A stretch of 64,000 nucleotides of DNA from Rhodococcus sp. BP22 (GCF_014281965.1 NZ_JACFTB010000002.1:434001-498000); one strand, 5' to 3'; shown: positions 36,294 through 45,380, counted from the stretch's first letter. The notes: a model not told the origin generated them from the sequence alone. Program-made: numbers and translations.

Positions 36294-37448
36294 GTGGTCT
36301 CCTTGCGCAGGTCGAGCAAGCATGCCGACACCTTCACTACCGCCGAACAGGTACGCGCACCGCGCGTCGAACTCACCGGCGCGAACCTGCTTCGGTTCCT
36401 CGCCGTTCTGGCGGTGTTGTACTCCCACATCTCGTTCTACCTGATCGACGACCGCGGCGAGGGCTGGTGGGTCATCGACGTCGTCACTCGCGTGGCAATC
36501 GATGAGGCCGGGCTCAACCAGCACCTATCCTTCGTCGGCGTCGCAGTCTTCATGATGTTGACTGGTCTGCTGGTCACCCGATCGGCGATGCGCCAATCCC
36601 GTCGGGACTTCATGGTCAGTCGGCTCGCACGCCTGGTCCCGGCGTTGTGGTTGGCCGTCGCGGCAGCAATCGTTCTGGTCCGGCTCGGAATCAACGGAAT
36701 GTTCAGTGGCCAGGACGGCATCACAAACGGCGAAGCCGCGCTCAGCTTCGTTCTCGGTGGATTCTTCCTCAAACCCGAGGTCGCGGTGCTGGGCGTCACC
36801 TGGACGCTGACGGTCCAGGTGCTGTTCTACCTTTATTGCGTCCTGGCCAGAGATGTCCTGCGGGCGCGGCCGGTCGTCGTTCCGATTGCCGGAGCCGTGC
36901 TGTGCGCGGTGGTACTGATCTACAACCTCTACATTCCGCAGCCATGGTCGGTACCGATGTTGTCCAAGATTGCGGCCACTCTGCCGACATTGTTCCTCGG
37001 GCAGATCATCTACTTGGGGTGGGCGAAGATCATCGGGTGGCGATGGGTCGTCGTTGCCGTTCTCGCACAGGCCGAGGTGGTGCGATTGGCGACCGATATT
37101 CACGCTTACTGGGCAGGGGATCAATACCTCTGGACCATCGTCGTGGTAGCAGGAACGGTCCTTCTCCTCGGACGCTACGACGGTCGAATCGCACATTGCG
37201 AGCTCGTACGGTGGACGAGCACGCGCAGTTACGCCATCTATCTGGTGCACACGCTGATCCTGTACCGCGTGTACGAGAACGTCGTCCCGCTGACCGGACC
37301 CACCGGCGCGGTCATCGTGTTCTTGGGCGTGACGGCCGGTGTTTCGGAAGTGCTCTACCGGTGGGTCGAGGTTCCTGCGGCGCGATGGCTGACCATGCGC
37401 TTCCGCAGCGGCAGAAAAAGCGGAGCTCCGGTCAAAGCTGCGGAATGA
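36294..37448 (+). CDS. Acyltransferase 3 family membrane protein
   Basis: About 384 residues with roughly ten transmembrane helices. LTGANLLRFLAVLAVLYSH contains the active-site-type Arg and His of the family, and VGVAVFMMLTGLLVTRS and RLARLVPALW follow in order. Members O-acylate envelope sugars or lipids using cytoplasmic acyl donors; the acceptor is unknown. GTG at 36294 is chosen since TAAGAT (36281-36286) fits a -10 element 7 nt upstream, suggesting a leaderless mRNA; a GTG at 36207 is the alternative. The end overlaps the convergent oxidoreductase by 17 bp. Confidence 0.78.
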   Translation: MVSLRRSSKHADTFTTAEQVRAPRVELTGANLLRFLAVLAVLYSHISFYLIDDRGEGWWVIDVVTRVAIDEAGLNQHLSFVGVAVFMMLTGLLVTRSAMRQSRRDFMVSRLARLVPALWLAVAAAIVLVRLGINGMFSGQDGITNGEAALSFVLGGFFLKPEVAVLGVTWTLTVQVLFYLYCVLARDVLRARPVVVPIAGAVLCAVVLIYNLYIPQPWSVPMLSKIAATLPTLFLGQIIYLGWAKIIGWRWVVVAVLAQAEVVRLATDIHAYWAGDQYLWTIVVVAGTVLLLGRYDGRIAHCELVRWTSTRSYAIYLVHTLILYRVYENVVPLTGPTGAVIVFLGVTAGVSEVLYRWVEVPAARWLTMRFRSGRKSGAPVKAAE

Positions 37449-38373
37449 CCTCTGCCGCCACCAACTCCAGGTGATCGATATCGCTCAGGTCCAGCATCTG
37501 GAGATACACCCGTCCGGCGCCGAGTTCGCTGTACCGACCGATCTTGTCGACAAGTTCGGCAGGGCTGCCCGCCAGGCCGTTCTCCCGTAGCTCCGGTACC
37601 TCGCGCCCGATGACTCCCGCACGTCGTGCGATCTCCTCTTCGGTCCGTCCGCAGCACAGGACGAGAGCGGTGGAATAGATCAGAGAACTCGGGTCCCGAC
37701 CCGCGGCCGACGCAGCGTCGCGTACCCGGCCGAATTGCGCATCGGTGTCCGCGAGGGATGCGAACGGAATGTTGAACTCGTCGGCGTACTTCACCGCAAG
37801 AGCGGGGGTTCGCTTCTTGCCGCCGCCGCCGATGAGAATGGGCGGCCGCGGGGACTGTAGCGGCTTCGGTAGCGCAGGCGAGTCGACTATCGGGTAGTAC
37901 TTTCCGTCGTGCGAGAACTTCTCTCCCGACGGCGTTTCCCACAACCCGGTGATAACGGCCAGTGACTCCTCGAGTCTGTCGAAACGCTCACCGAGTGAGG
38001 GAAACGGAATGCCGTATGCCTTGTGCTCCTCCTCGAACCACCCAGCACCCAAACCGAAGTCGACGCGTCCGCCGCTCATGGCATCTGCCTGGGCGACGCT
38101 GATCGCCAATGGACCTGGGTAGCGAAATGTCGCCGACGTCACCAGTGTTCCGAGCCTGATCGTAGACGTCTCTCGAGCTATGCCTGCCAATGTGATCCAC
38201 GCATCCGTCGGTCCGGGAAGACCGTCGGAGTTCATCGCCATGTAGTGATCCGAGCGGAAGAAGGCACCGAATCCTGCCCGCTCTGCAGCTTGCGCCACAC
38301 GGAGAAGGTCGTCGTACGACGCACCTTGCTGTGGCTCGGTGAAGACGCGGAGTTCGACTGTCGGTGTGGCCAT
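37432..38373 (-). CDS. LLM class F420-dependent oxidoreductase
   Basis: A 313-residue luciferase-like TIM-barrel protein, with DHYMAM near residue 43, GGRVDFGLGAGWFEEEHKAYGIPF in the middle and PPILIGGGG before the cofactor-phosphate loop. The type is common in mycolata and usually uses coenzyme F420; FMN is possible. Substrate unknown. Convergent overlap with the acyltransferase gene. Divergent from the rhodanese gene across a cluster of DnaA boxes. Confidence 0.84.
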   Translation of the reverse strand: MATPTVELRVFTEPQQGASYDDLLRVAQAAERAGFGAFFRSDHYMAMNSDGLPGPTDAWITLAGIARETSTIRLGTLVTSATFRYPGPLAISVAQADAMSGGRVDFGLGAGWFEEEHKAYGIPFPSLGERFDRLEESLAVITGLWETPSGEKFSHDGKYYPIVDSPALPKPLQSPRPPILIGGGGKKRTPALAVKYADEFNIPFASLADTDAQFGRVRDAASAAGRDPSSLIYSTALVLCCGRTEEEIARRAGVIGREVPELRENGLAGSPAELVDKIGRYSELGAGRVYLQMLDLSDIDHLELVAAEVIPQL

Positions 38374-38431
38374 GCACCAATGCTAGAAGCTGCGGGCGCA
38401 TAGTGAGCGATGCGGACCGAAGGTTGGCGCC

Positions 38432-38492
38432 TGTGGATAAAAACCGGCACGAAGCCTTTTTCTGTGGATGAGCCTGTGGAAACTGTGGATAA
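38432..38492 (+). promoter_or_regulatory. Cluster of four DnaA boxes
   Basis: Four same-orientation 9-mers: TGTGGATAA (38432-38440), TGTGGATGA (38463-38471), TGTGGAAAC (38475-38483) and TGTGGATAA (38484-38492). Two are exact DnaA consensus (TTATCCACA on the other strand), one has a single mismatch and one has two. They lie in the noncoding space between two divergent genes. The third and fourth boxes abut. Confidence 0.75.
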
Positions 38493-38560
38493 CCTGCGCT
38501 GCGGGCCCGAAGAATCTACGGGGGTGGCAGTGTTTGCGGGACCCGTGACAAGATCGGAGA

Positions 38561-38905
38561 GTGTCAGCCTCGGATCTGTCCTCTGTACCCGCCGCCGAAC
38601 TTCCAGTGGAAACGACCGGTTCGGTCGTGCTACTCGATGTCCGTGAAAACGATGAATGGCAACACGGTCACGCACCGGGAGCGCTTCACATTCCCATGAG
38701 CCAAGTCCCGTCACGGCTCGGCGAGATCGATCAGGATGCCGACCTGTACGTCATATGCAAGGTAGGTGGACGCTCCATGCAGGTGGTCCAATACCTCGCG
38801 CAGATCGGCTACGAGGCGACCAACGTCGATGGCGGAATGGACGCGTGGCACGCCGCGGGTCGCCCAGTCGTACGCGACGACGGCGCCGAGGCGAGAATCC
38901 TCTAG
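38561..38905 (+). CDS. Rhodanese-like domain protein
   Basis: A 114-residue single-domain rhodanese. The active-site loop CKVGGRS carries the catalytic Cys; LLDVRENDEWQHGHAPGALHIPM is the usual N-terminal motif. Such proteins carry persulfide sulfur; the partner is unknown. GTG start. Its stop overlaps the GTG start of the next gene by one base, so the two are coupled. Confidence 0.88.
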   Translation: MSASDLSSVPAAELPVETTGSVVLLDVRENDEWQHGHAPGALHIPMSQVPSRLGEIDQDADLYVICKVGGRSMQVVQYLAQIGYEATNVDGGMDAWHAAGRPVVRDDGAEARIL

Positions 38906-39897
38906 TGTCCGCATTCCAGGTCTGCGCGCGATGTGCCACTCGATGGCCCGTCGGGACGCTACCTGCGGTGTGGTGTCCTCGGTGCCACGGAGTACTGCTC
39001 TCCCCGGTGTCGACGCAGGCTCCCGCCCAGGGTGTTCGAAACTTTCGCTGGGTAGCGCGCCGGCCGAGAAGCAAATCCCCTCGTGTGCAGAGTTCCGCCG
39101 CGTCGCAGGCTTCCGCCACCCCCCGGTACGAGCAGATTCCCCGGTGGGGGCTGATCGACAATCCGGTGCCGAAGAAGTCGGACATTCTCTCTCGGCGCGA
39201 GCGTTGGGCCGAATCGGCGCCCGGATTGCTGACGCTGACGTTGGCCCTGTTGGCACTGGCATGTGTCGCCGAACTGTTTCGATACGGAATCCTGCTCTAC
39301 AACCGAACACGGTTGGTGAACCCCAGAGTCCTCATGGCCTCGGACGCACTCGTGGTGTTCGCCGAAGTTGCCTCGATCATCATCGGAGCCTCGGCCGCCG
39401 TGGCCGCTGTGTCCTGGCTGGTGGTGCGTCGAGGAGAACACTTCGCCCGCGCAGGCAGCCGCGACCCCCGAAGAGCGAGAACGATGTATCTGGGATCACT
39501 CGTCCCCGTTCTGTCCCTGGCCATGCCGGGGGTCTACCTGACCGAATTGGTCGAGATTCGAGGCGGCATCGAACGGACGAAACTTCTGACGCTCGTTCGA
39601 ATCTGGTGGGCAGTCTGGGTCCTCGATTGGGTCCTCGTACTCACCGTGACGATGTGGCGGTTTCGGGACTCCCTGCAAGCCGAGGCAGATGGAGTACTGC
39701 TGTCCGCGGTGGGGGCAGTCGTCGCCGCAGCCGTGGCATTCTCGACCCTCCTCCTCATCCGCGGGATCGACAGCCAGGGGCTCCGTGGGACCGACCGCGC
39801 AACGCCGACCCGGTGGGTCATCTCCGTCGGCCGCTCGGAACCTGCGCCAAGCCCCTCCGAACCTGCAGTAAGTGATGAGAAAGTGACGGCCGGGTGA
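38905..39897 (+). CDS. DUF4328 membrane protein with N-terminal zinc ribbon
   Basis: A 330-residue protein. The N-terminus has CARC and WCPRC, a probable zinc ribbon; a basic linker follows, then five or six helices from about residue 110 to 290 in a DUF4328 arrangement. Function unknown. The GTG overlaps the rhodanese stop by one base and its own stop overlaps the glpQ1 start, so the three genes form one transcript. Confidence 0.78.
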   Translation: MSAFQVCARCATRWPVGTLPAVWCPRCHGVLLSPVSTQAPAQGVRNFRWVARRPRSKSPRVQSSAASQASATPRYEQIPRWGLIDNPVPKKSDILSRRERWAESAPGLLTLTLALLALACVAELFRYGILLYNRTRLVNPRVLMASDALVVFAEVASIIIGASAAVAAVSWLVVRRGEHFARAGSRDPRRARTMYLGSLVPVLSLAMPGVYLTELVEIRGGIERTKLLTLVRIWWAVWVLDWVLVLTVTMWRFRDSLQAEADGVLLSAVGAVVAAAVAFSTLLLIRGIDSQGLRGTDRATPTRWVISVGRSEPAPSPSEPAVSDEKVTAG

Positions 39898-40661
39898 GCA
39901 CGAGCCGTCGAGACCCGTTCGTCGTCGCGCATCGCGGTGCGTCCGCGGAGAAAAAGGAGCACACGCTCGCCGCCTACGACCTCGCCCTGCGTGAAGGCGC
40001 CGACGGCCTCGAATGCGACGTCAGACTCACTCGTGACGGCCACATCGTCTGCGTCCACGATCGCCGCGTCGACCGGACATCCACCGGATCCGGCCGCGTC
40101 AGCGAACTACACCTCGAGGCGCTCAAAGCGTTCGACTACGGCGACGATGCGGAGCCGGCAGAACTGCTCACTCTCAGCGACCTGATCGAACTTGTCCTCG
40201 ACTGGACGAGCAAGCCGACCAAACTGTTCATCGAGACCAAGCATCCAGTGCGGTACGGCAGCCTCATCGAGAACAAAGTCCTCGCCGAACTGCATCGGTA
40301 CGGCTTGGCGCAACCAGCGTCCGCGGACTTTTCCCGGGCGGTCATCATGTCGTTCGCCCCTACCGCGGTATGGCGAGTACGCCGATTCGCGCCAATGTTG
40401 CCCACGGTCCTGCTGGGTGAGTCCTCGTACTATCTCGGCGGCGGCGCAGCGACAACGGTCGGCGCCACGGCTATCGGGCCGTCGATCAGAAGCTTGCGCG
40501 AGCGCCCGTGGATCGTCGATCGAGCTGCCGCATCCGGCCGTGCGACGTACTGCTGGACCGTCGAGGAGAAGGAAGACGTCCAACTGTGCCGCGATCTGGG
40601 TGTCAGCTGGATCGCGACGAACAATCCTGGCCGTACGAGGGCGTGGCTCGACGCCTACTAG
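39894..40661 (+). CDS. glpQ1: Glycerophosphodiester phosphodiesterase
   Basis: A 255-residue cytoplasmic TIM-barrel enzyme. VAHRGAS, the metal-binding Glu/Asp pair in LECDVRLTRDGHIVCVHD and the FIETKH strand are in place. It hydrolyses glycerophosphodiesters to glycerol-3-phosphate and an alcohol. KKEHT replaces the common PENT but keeps the metal-binding Glu. GTG start overlapping the previous stop (GTGA). By position it matches Rv3842c. Confidence 0.88.
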   Translation: MSTSRRDPFVVAHRGASAEKKEHTLAAYDLALREGADGLECDVRLTRDGHIVCVHDRRVDRTSTGSGRVSELHLEALKAFDYGDDAEPAELLTLSDLIELVLDWTSKPTKLFIETKHPVRYGSLIENKVLAELHRYGLAQPASADFSRAVIMSFAPTAVWRVRRFAPMLPTVLLGESSYYLGGGAATTVGATAIGPSIRSLRERPWIVDRAAASGRATYCWTVEEKEDVQLCRDLGVSWIATNNPGRTRAWLDAY

Positions 40662-40714
40662 AAGCGGAGCCTGCGGAGTGACCCCGAGAGCGGTCCGACG
40701 TGTAGGTTTCGGAC

Positions 40715-41626
40715 GTGGGTAAGAGCAAAAGAAACAGTGGCCCGAAACAGGGCAGTAATCGTGCAGCGCTGATAGCTGCACGCGAAGCCGAGCGCGCAAG
40801 TATGGAGGCGGCGCCGGTTCGGCCGTTCCAGGGTGTGGCTGCGGAGTGCGATCTCGTCGCGATGCGTGAGTTCGTTCCGTCGGCGACGGCGGTGGCGCCG
40901 GTGGATGCGTCCGGTCGGACGATCACCATTGCGACCGTGCTCCCCGGTGCGGTTGCCGCGTTGGTCCGGGAATCGGATTCGGCGGTGAACGGCTTCGTCG
41001 GTCTGCAGGTACAGGCGCATTCGCCCAATATCGCGGCCGATTTGGCGAGCGCTCTGGAGTGGGCACGGCAGGCCGCACCGGGTGAGTCGTTGGATGCGTC
41101 GACTCCGGACGGCAACACGCCTGCACTGGCCGAGGTCCTCGACCCGTCGGCGCAGCTGGACATCACCGTGTACCAGGATTTCAACTGGTGGCTGCCGGAG
41201 GGGCTCGAGCCTGCGGCTGATGTAGCTGCAACGGTGGAACGTGCCAACCAGGCGATCATGCCGTCTGCGCGTCTGGAAGGCGACGGTCTCGTCGCTGCCT
41301 GGTGGGTCGATGCGGGAGCCAAGGCACATCTGCGGTGGGTTCGCCCGGAGAGCGAGGACGATCTGATGCTGGCGCTCGCTCGCCTGCATGCGGCAGGGGA
41401 TCTCACGTTGGGTGAAGGCTCGCGGTACGCCGGTTCGTTCCGTGCGCACGGCCTGTTGGTTCCGGTGTTCGATCTCGATCCCGAAATGCATCCGACCGAG
41501 TGGTCTTCGCCGGCCGTGACATTCGGTGAGAAGTTGAACGAGGCACTCACGGTGGAGGGCCCTCTGACGTCCGAGCAGCTGCGCTCTCGCGACGGGCTTC
41601 GTGGCCGTCAGGTGACTCTGCGCTGA
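40715..41626 (+). CDS. DUF5926 family protein
   Basis: A 303-residue soluble protein with a basic N-terminus (MGKSKRNSGPKQGSNRAALIAAREAERA) and an alpha/beta body without recognised catalytic motifs; it matches actinobacterial DUF5926. Function unknown. GTG start, 53 bp after glpQ1, so it may belong to the rhodanese-glpQ1 transcript. A perfect hairpin follows. Confidence 0.8.
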   Translation: MGKSKRNSGPKQGSNRAALIAAREAERASMEAAPVRPFQGVAAECDLVAMREFVPSATAVAPVDASGRTITIATVLPGAVAALVRESDSAVNGFVGLQVQAHSPNIAADLASALEWARQAAPGESLDASTPDGNTPALAEVLDPSAQLDITVYQDFNWWLPEGLEPAADVAATVERANQAIMPSARLEGDGLVAAWWVDAGAKAHLRWVRPESEDDLMLALARLHAAGDLTLGEGSRYAGSFRAHGLLVPVFDLDPEMHPTEWSSPAVTFGEKLNEALTVEGPLTSEQLRSRDGLRGRQVTLR

Positions 41627-41641
41627 CATTGCGCTGAAACC

Positions 41642-41680
41642 GAATGTGGAAGCTATGCCGCCGGCATAGCTTCCACATTC
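41642..41680. terminator. Perfect 19-bp stem bidirectional terminator
   Basis: GAATGTGGAAGCTATGCCG (41642-41660) is followed after a single C by its exact reverse complement (41662-41680). It lies between the convergent DUF5926 and ferritin genes. Confidence 0.85.
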
Positions 41681-41701
41681 AGTAGAGCGCGTCGAAGGTT
41701 T

Positions 41702-42256
41702 CTACAGTGAGCCGCCTGCAGATCGCGGTGCGCCGGCGTCCGGTCCGACTGGAGTGCTCATCTCGCGGGCGACGAAGTCTTCCAGATCGAACAGGTTGTG
41801 GCCTGCGCGGTCAGCGATGTTGAGCAGCGTCTTCATGCTCGCAACCTCTTCGACCTGCTCCTTGAGGAACCACTGCATGAACTGCTCGCCCACGTAGTCG
41901 CCCTCTTCGCGGGCCGTGCTCGCGAGTTGGATGATCTGCTCGGTGACGGTTTCCTCCTGTGCGAGGGCCAGCGCGATGGGCTCTCGTGCGTCGGTGAACA
42001 CCGACTTCGACGGATCGACGCCGGTGAGCTCGACGGTGATGTCGCGGTCGAGGAAGTACTGGACGATCATCATCGCGTGGTTGCGCTCTTCTACGGCCTG
42101 TGCGTAAAAGTGCTTGGCCAACTGCGGGAGATCGGTATTATCGAAATACACTGCCGTGGCAATGTATTGGTGTGAGGCGTTGAATTCGTTTCGGATCTGG
42201 TCACGCAGAAGTGCGTGGAATTTGGAATGCGTTGTGTCTTTGATGTCAGCGCTCAT
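41702..42256 (-). CDS. bfrB: Ferritin (BfrB-like)
   Basis: About 184 residues of a non-haem ferritin. The ferroxidase ligands sit in QIRNEFNASHQY, QAVEERNHAMM and the later QEETV and QFMQWFLKEQ helices. BfrB stores iron as a 24-mer and protects against iron-driven oxidative stress. The ATG at 42256 gives the same N-terminus as mycobacterial BfrB; an ATG at 42292 would add 12 residues. An IdeR-like box lies about 70 bp upstream. Confidence 0.92.
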   Translation of the reverse strand: MSADIKDTTHSKFHALLRDQIRNEFNASHQYIATAVYFDNTDLPQLAKHFYAQAVEERNHAMMIVQYFLDRDITVELTGVDPSKSVFTDAREPIALALAQEETVTEQIIQLASTAREEGDYVGEQFMQWFLKEQVEEVASMKTLLNIADRAGHNLFDLEDFVAREMSTPVGPDAGAPRSAGGSL

Positions 42257-42323
42257 GTCGTAGAGAATAGGCTGGTCAGAGGGCATTGTCATGCAAGCTC
42301 AGCCTTATTGAGGCCACGGTTGC

Positions 42324-42342
42324 CTACATTAGATCTACCTAA
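42324..42342 (-). promoter_or_regulatory. Candidate IdeR box upstream of bfrB
   Basis: On the minus strand this reads TTAGGTAGATCTAATGTAG, about 11 of 19 matching the IdeR/DmdR consensus TTAGGTTAGGCTAACCTAA; the inner TAGATCTA is a perfect palindrome. IdeR activates bfrB in mycobacteria. The match is modest. Confidence 0.4.
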
Positions 42343-42418
42343 CTCTTTACTTTTCCCTGCGTAAGAATCGACGTATTTTCCGCCCGTTCGGGCCGGGGTG
42401 CTCTGCAGATTTCGGTGG

Positions 42419-43744
42419 TCATGGACCGCTCGTCAGCAAATCCTGCGGGATCTGGCGGTCCTGCGCCAGTGCGTCGAAGAACTGAGATGCGCGATCGTTG
42501 TCCCACAGCAAGACGTTGCCGACGTCGGAGTCTTCGAAGCCGGCGACGGGCACTGTCGTCTTGACGAGATCGCCGCGCATGGCCCATGCCAGCGACGCCA
42601 GATTCCAGAAGTGGTCGCCCTCGTCCACGCTGAGCGAGGAGGCGGTGTCCTTCATCAACGGCCAGATGCGCAGTGGATTGAGAAAGGTAGCCGGACTCGT
42701 CGCCTTCGCGAGCAGCGCCGACATGAACTGACGCTGATTGTTCATTCGATCGATGTCGGCGAGGGCGGTTGCGCGTGAACGCACGAAGCCGAGAGCGTCG
42801 GATCCGGCCAACTCCTGGCAGCCTGCAGGCAAGCTGATGCCGGCCAGCGGATCGTCGATGGCGGACTGGAGGCAGACGTCGACACCGCCGAGCGCGTCGA
42901 CGATCCCGGCGAAGCCACCGAAGCCGATCTCCGCGTAGTGGTCGATGCGTACCCCGGTGGCACCCTCGACGGTCTGTACCAGCAGTGGAGGACCTCCCAG
43001 CGCGAACGATGCGTTGAGCTTGTCCTGCCCATTGCCCGGTACCGAGACGTAGGAGTCACGCGGCAGGCTGACCATCGTGGTCGCGCCGCTGCCTTCGGGA
43101 ATGTGAATCAGAATGATCGTGTCGGTACGACTCGGCCCTACTTCACCGCCCGTCGCCAACGCAGCTTCCTGCTCGGGCGTCATGCCGGCGCGGCTGTCCG
43201 ACCCGACGAGCAGCCAATTGGTACCCGGGGTGTCGGCGACGCGGCCGTCGTAGCTGCTCAGCGCATCCACGCGCGTCAGTGAGCTGTCGACGAAGTAGAC
43301 GAGTCCGCCGACCAGCAGTGCCAATACGAGAAAGACAAGGCCGAACCGTCGGCCCCAGTGACGCTTCTTGCGCACACGCGGGGGTTTTGCCGGCTCCGGC
43401 CGCCTGGGTGAGCGTTGCGGGGGAGGCGGGGTCCTGCGTCGTGGTGGTTCCCCGCCGTACCCCTGTTCGCGGTAGGGCTGTGGGGTCTGGCGAGGGGCCC
43501 AGTCGGGTTCGCGCTGGTAATGCTGCGTCGAATTCGGTGGGCGTGACACCGAGCCGGGCTCGGGCGCCTGGGACCAGGCCTGCTGCTGTGGACGACCGTC
43601 CCGGCGGATGACTTGAGTTCCCTCGGGAGGTGGTGGGGGTGGGGAGCGCCGGTTCGGGGGTGGTGGCCGATAACCGGGAGGCGGCCGGTGGCCGGGAGGG
43701 GGACCTTGTCGAGGGTTCCCTCTGTTCCGCTGGTCGTCGTTCAC
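42419..43744 (-). CDS. LytR-CpsA-Psr (LCP) cell-wall ligase
   Basis: A 441-residue membrane protein: a cytoplasmic Pro/Arg-rich N-terminus (1-128), one transmembrane helix (about 133-155) and an extracellular LCP domain with SRTDTIILIH, SLPRDSYV and FVRSRATALADIDRMNNQRQFM, which carry the Asp/Arg residues that bind the lipid pyrophosphate. LCP enzymes in mycolata attach arabinogalactan to peptidoglycan. Upstream of the CPBP gene end on the same strand with a 13-bp gap, so the two may be cotranscribed. Confidence 0.88.
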   Translation of the reverse strand: MNDDQRNRGNPRQGPPPGHRPPPGYRPPPPNRRSPPPPPPEGTQVIRRDGRPQQQAWSQAPEPGSVSRPPNSTQHYQREPDWAPRQTPQPYREQGYGGEPPRRRTPPPPQRSPRRPEPAKPPRVRKKRHWGRRFGLVFLVLALLVGGLVYFVDSSLTRVDALSSYDGRVADTPGTNWLLVGSDSRAGMTPEQEAALATGGEVGPSRTDTIILIHIPEGSGATTMVSLPRDSYVSVPGNGQDKLNASFALGGPPLLVQTVEGATGVRIDHYAEIGFGGFAGIVDALGGVDVCLQSAIDDPLAGISLPAGCQELAGSDALGFVRSRATALADIDRMNNQRQFMSALLAKATSPATFLNPLRIWPLMKDTASSLSVDEGDHFWNLASLAWAMRGDLVKTTVPVAGFEDSDVGNVLLWDNDRASQFFDALAQDRQIPQDLLTSGP

Positions 43745-43757
43745 GGATCGACTCTAC

Positions 43758-44564
43758 CTACGGCAGCCACGAGAGATGGCCGCGCAAGGCGGTGTAACCG
43801 ACGAAAGCAACGATGTCGATGAGCGCATGTGCGATCAGTAGTGGCCATAGTCGGTTGGTCTTCTGCCAGTACCTTCCGAAGACGAGGCCCATGGCCAGGT
43901 TGCCGATGCCGCCGCCGAGACCCTGGTAGAGGTGATAGGACCCGCGTAGTAGCGCCGATGCGAGCAGTGACGAATTCTCGCTGAATCCGAGGCGTCGGAG
44001 CCGGGAGATCAGATACGCGACCACGATGATTTCTTCGGCGGCAGAGTTGGCGAAGGCGTATGCGACGAGAGCCGGGATTCGCCACCAGTGATCGTCGATC
44101 GTGCTCGGCACGACAGTGAGATTGAGGCCGAGGGCGTTGGCGACGAGGTAGAGCAACAGACCGGGGATACCGATCAGCGCGGCCAGACCCAGGCCGGGTA
44201 CGGCGTCGCTTTTCCACCGCGGTTTCGCAAGGCCGACGAGACGAGGCCCCAGGCCCGCCCGCCACAGCAGATACATCCCGAGAGCGCCCCAGGCGCAGAG
44301 TCGGAGGATACGTAGAAGCTGGTAGAGCAGATCGATGATCCCGAGGCTCGAACTCGAGGTGTTCAACGCGACGGTCTGTTCCGACAGACTGCCCGCGACC
44401 AGTGCGTCCTCGACGAGCGAGAGGATGCTGCTCAGTCCGCTGAGCCCGAACGTGACCAGCAGAACGATCGCAATCTCGATCTTGATTGCTCGTCGCTCGG
44501 TCGGGTCTGGTGGTGGGCCGGTGTCCGGCGTGGGTGGCGACAGCCAGCCTTTGAGGGCGATCAC
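43758..44564 (-). CDS. CPBP-family intramembrane protease-like protein
   Basis: A 268-residue membrane protein with about seven helices. AAEEIIVVAYL provides the double Glu of motif 1 but lacks the usual following Arg; SYHLYQG provides the second His and IAHALIDI the third motif. CPBP proteins are prenyl-protease-like and mostly of unknown function. GTG start. It sits 30 bp after the DUF2470 gene and 13 bp before the LCP gene on the same strand. Confidence 0.78.
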   Translation of the reverse strand: MIALKGWLSPPTPDTGPPPDPTERRAIKIEIAIVLLVTFGLSGLSSILSLVEDALVAGSLSEQTVALNTSSSSLGIIDLLYQLLRILRLCAWGALGMYLLWRAGLGPRLVGLAKPRWKSDAVPGLGLAALIGIPGLLLYLVANALGLNLTVVPSTIDDHWWRIPALVAYAFANSAAEEIIVVAYLISRLRRLGFSENSSLLASALLRGSYHLYQGLGGGIGNLAMGLVFGRYWQKTNRLWPLLIAHALIDIVAFVGYTALRGHLSWLP

Positions 44565-44594
44565 GTAACGAGTGTGCCCTGTCGACCGGTGCTG

Positions 44595-45380
44595 TCAGCT
44601 GCGAGCTCGCAGTCCGTTCAGAAACGGGCATCCGGCGAGTACGCGGAGAGCACGGCTCAACGCCATGCTGTCGTCGACGGGCTGAGGGAAAGGCAACCGC
44701 ACGTCGTTGTCGCCGTGGTCGGCTTCGATGCGCAAGCTGATCCCGTATCGATCGATCCCCAGCGGCCGGATTCGGCCCCGACGGAGCGATGGCGGCAGTC
44801 TTCTGGCCAGCTGATCGATGAGCTCGGGATGGTCGATGTCGAGGTGCTGCAGCCAGCTCGTCTCCATCTCCCAGAAGGGGTCGGGCTCGGCGGCGAGGAG
44901 GTCCTCGACGGCGACGGGTTCGGCGCCGGTGCTGTCGGCAACCACCGAAGACGACAGGATCAGTCGGAGAAGGATCGTTCCGTGGCCGATGTCGAGCAAA
45001 GCCGGGTGCGGATGTTCGGCAGCTACGGCGCCGGCCATCGGCCGCATGAGCGAGGCGGGCACGGGTCGAAGCTCACCGCGCAACCACACCAGTGATCGGA
45101 TCGATTCGCGCAGCTCCAGCGGTGCATGATCGGTCAGCTCGAGGACTGCGGGTACTCCGGTGCCGGAAGGTCGGCGGGCAGTGGCAGTGGCAACGGCAAG
45201 CGTCGCTACTTCCGAATCCTCCGGCACTGCAACTATGACTTCGCCATTCGAGCGTAAGTGATGAAGCAGGGTGACGACAGGTTCGCTTCCCTCGATCGCC
45301 AGCCTCGCACCTTCCGCACGCGCGCAGGCGCTGCGGACTCGTTCAGCGGTAGACGGTCCGGTGGTGGTTGCGCCGATCAT
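44595..45380 (-). CDS. DUF2470/HugZ-like haem-utilisation protein
   Basis: About 261 residues. The N-terminal part fits a flavin-reductase-like split barrel; the C-terminal third has the DUF2470 pattern, LDIDHPELIDQLARRLPP then LGIDRYGISLRIEADHGDNDVRLPFPQPVDD. Proteins of this build (HugZ type) bind or degrade haem. It matches Rv3839, an iron- and IdeR-controlled gene of M. tuberculosis. The ATG at 45380 has GGAGGAAC upstream. A good IdeR box lies just before the start, so expression should rise in low iron. Confidence 0.82.
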   Translation of the reverse strand: MIGATTTGPSTAERVRSACARAEGARLAIEGSEPVVTLLHHLRSNGEVIVAVPEDSEVATLAVATATARRPSGTGVPAVLELTDHAPLELRESIRSLVWLRGELRPVPASLMRPMAGAVAAEHPHPALLDIGHGTILLRLILSSSVVADSTGAEPVAVEDLLAAEPDPFWEMETSWLQHLDIDHPELIDQLARRLPPSLRRGRIRPLGIDRYGISLRIEADHGDNDVRLPFPQPVDDSMALSRALRVLAGCPFLNGLRARS

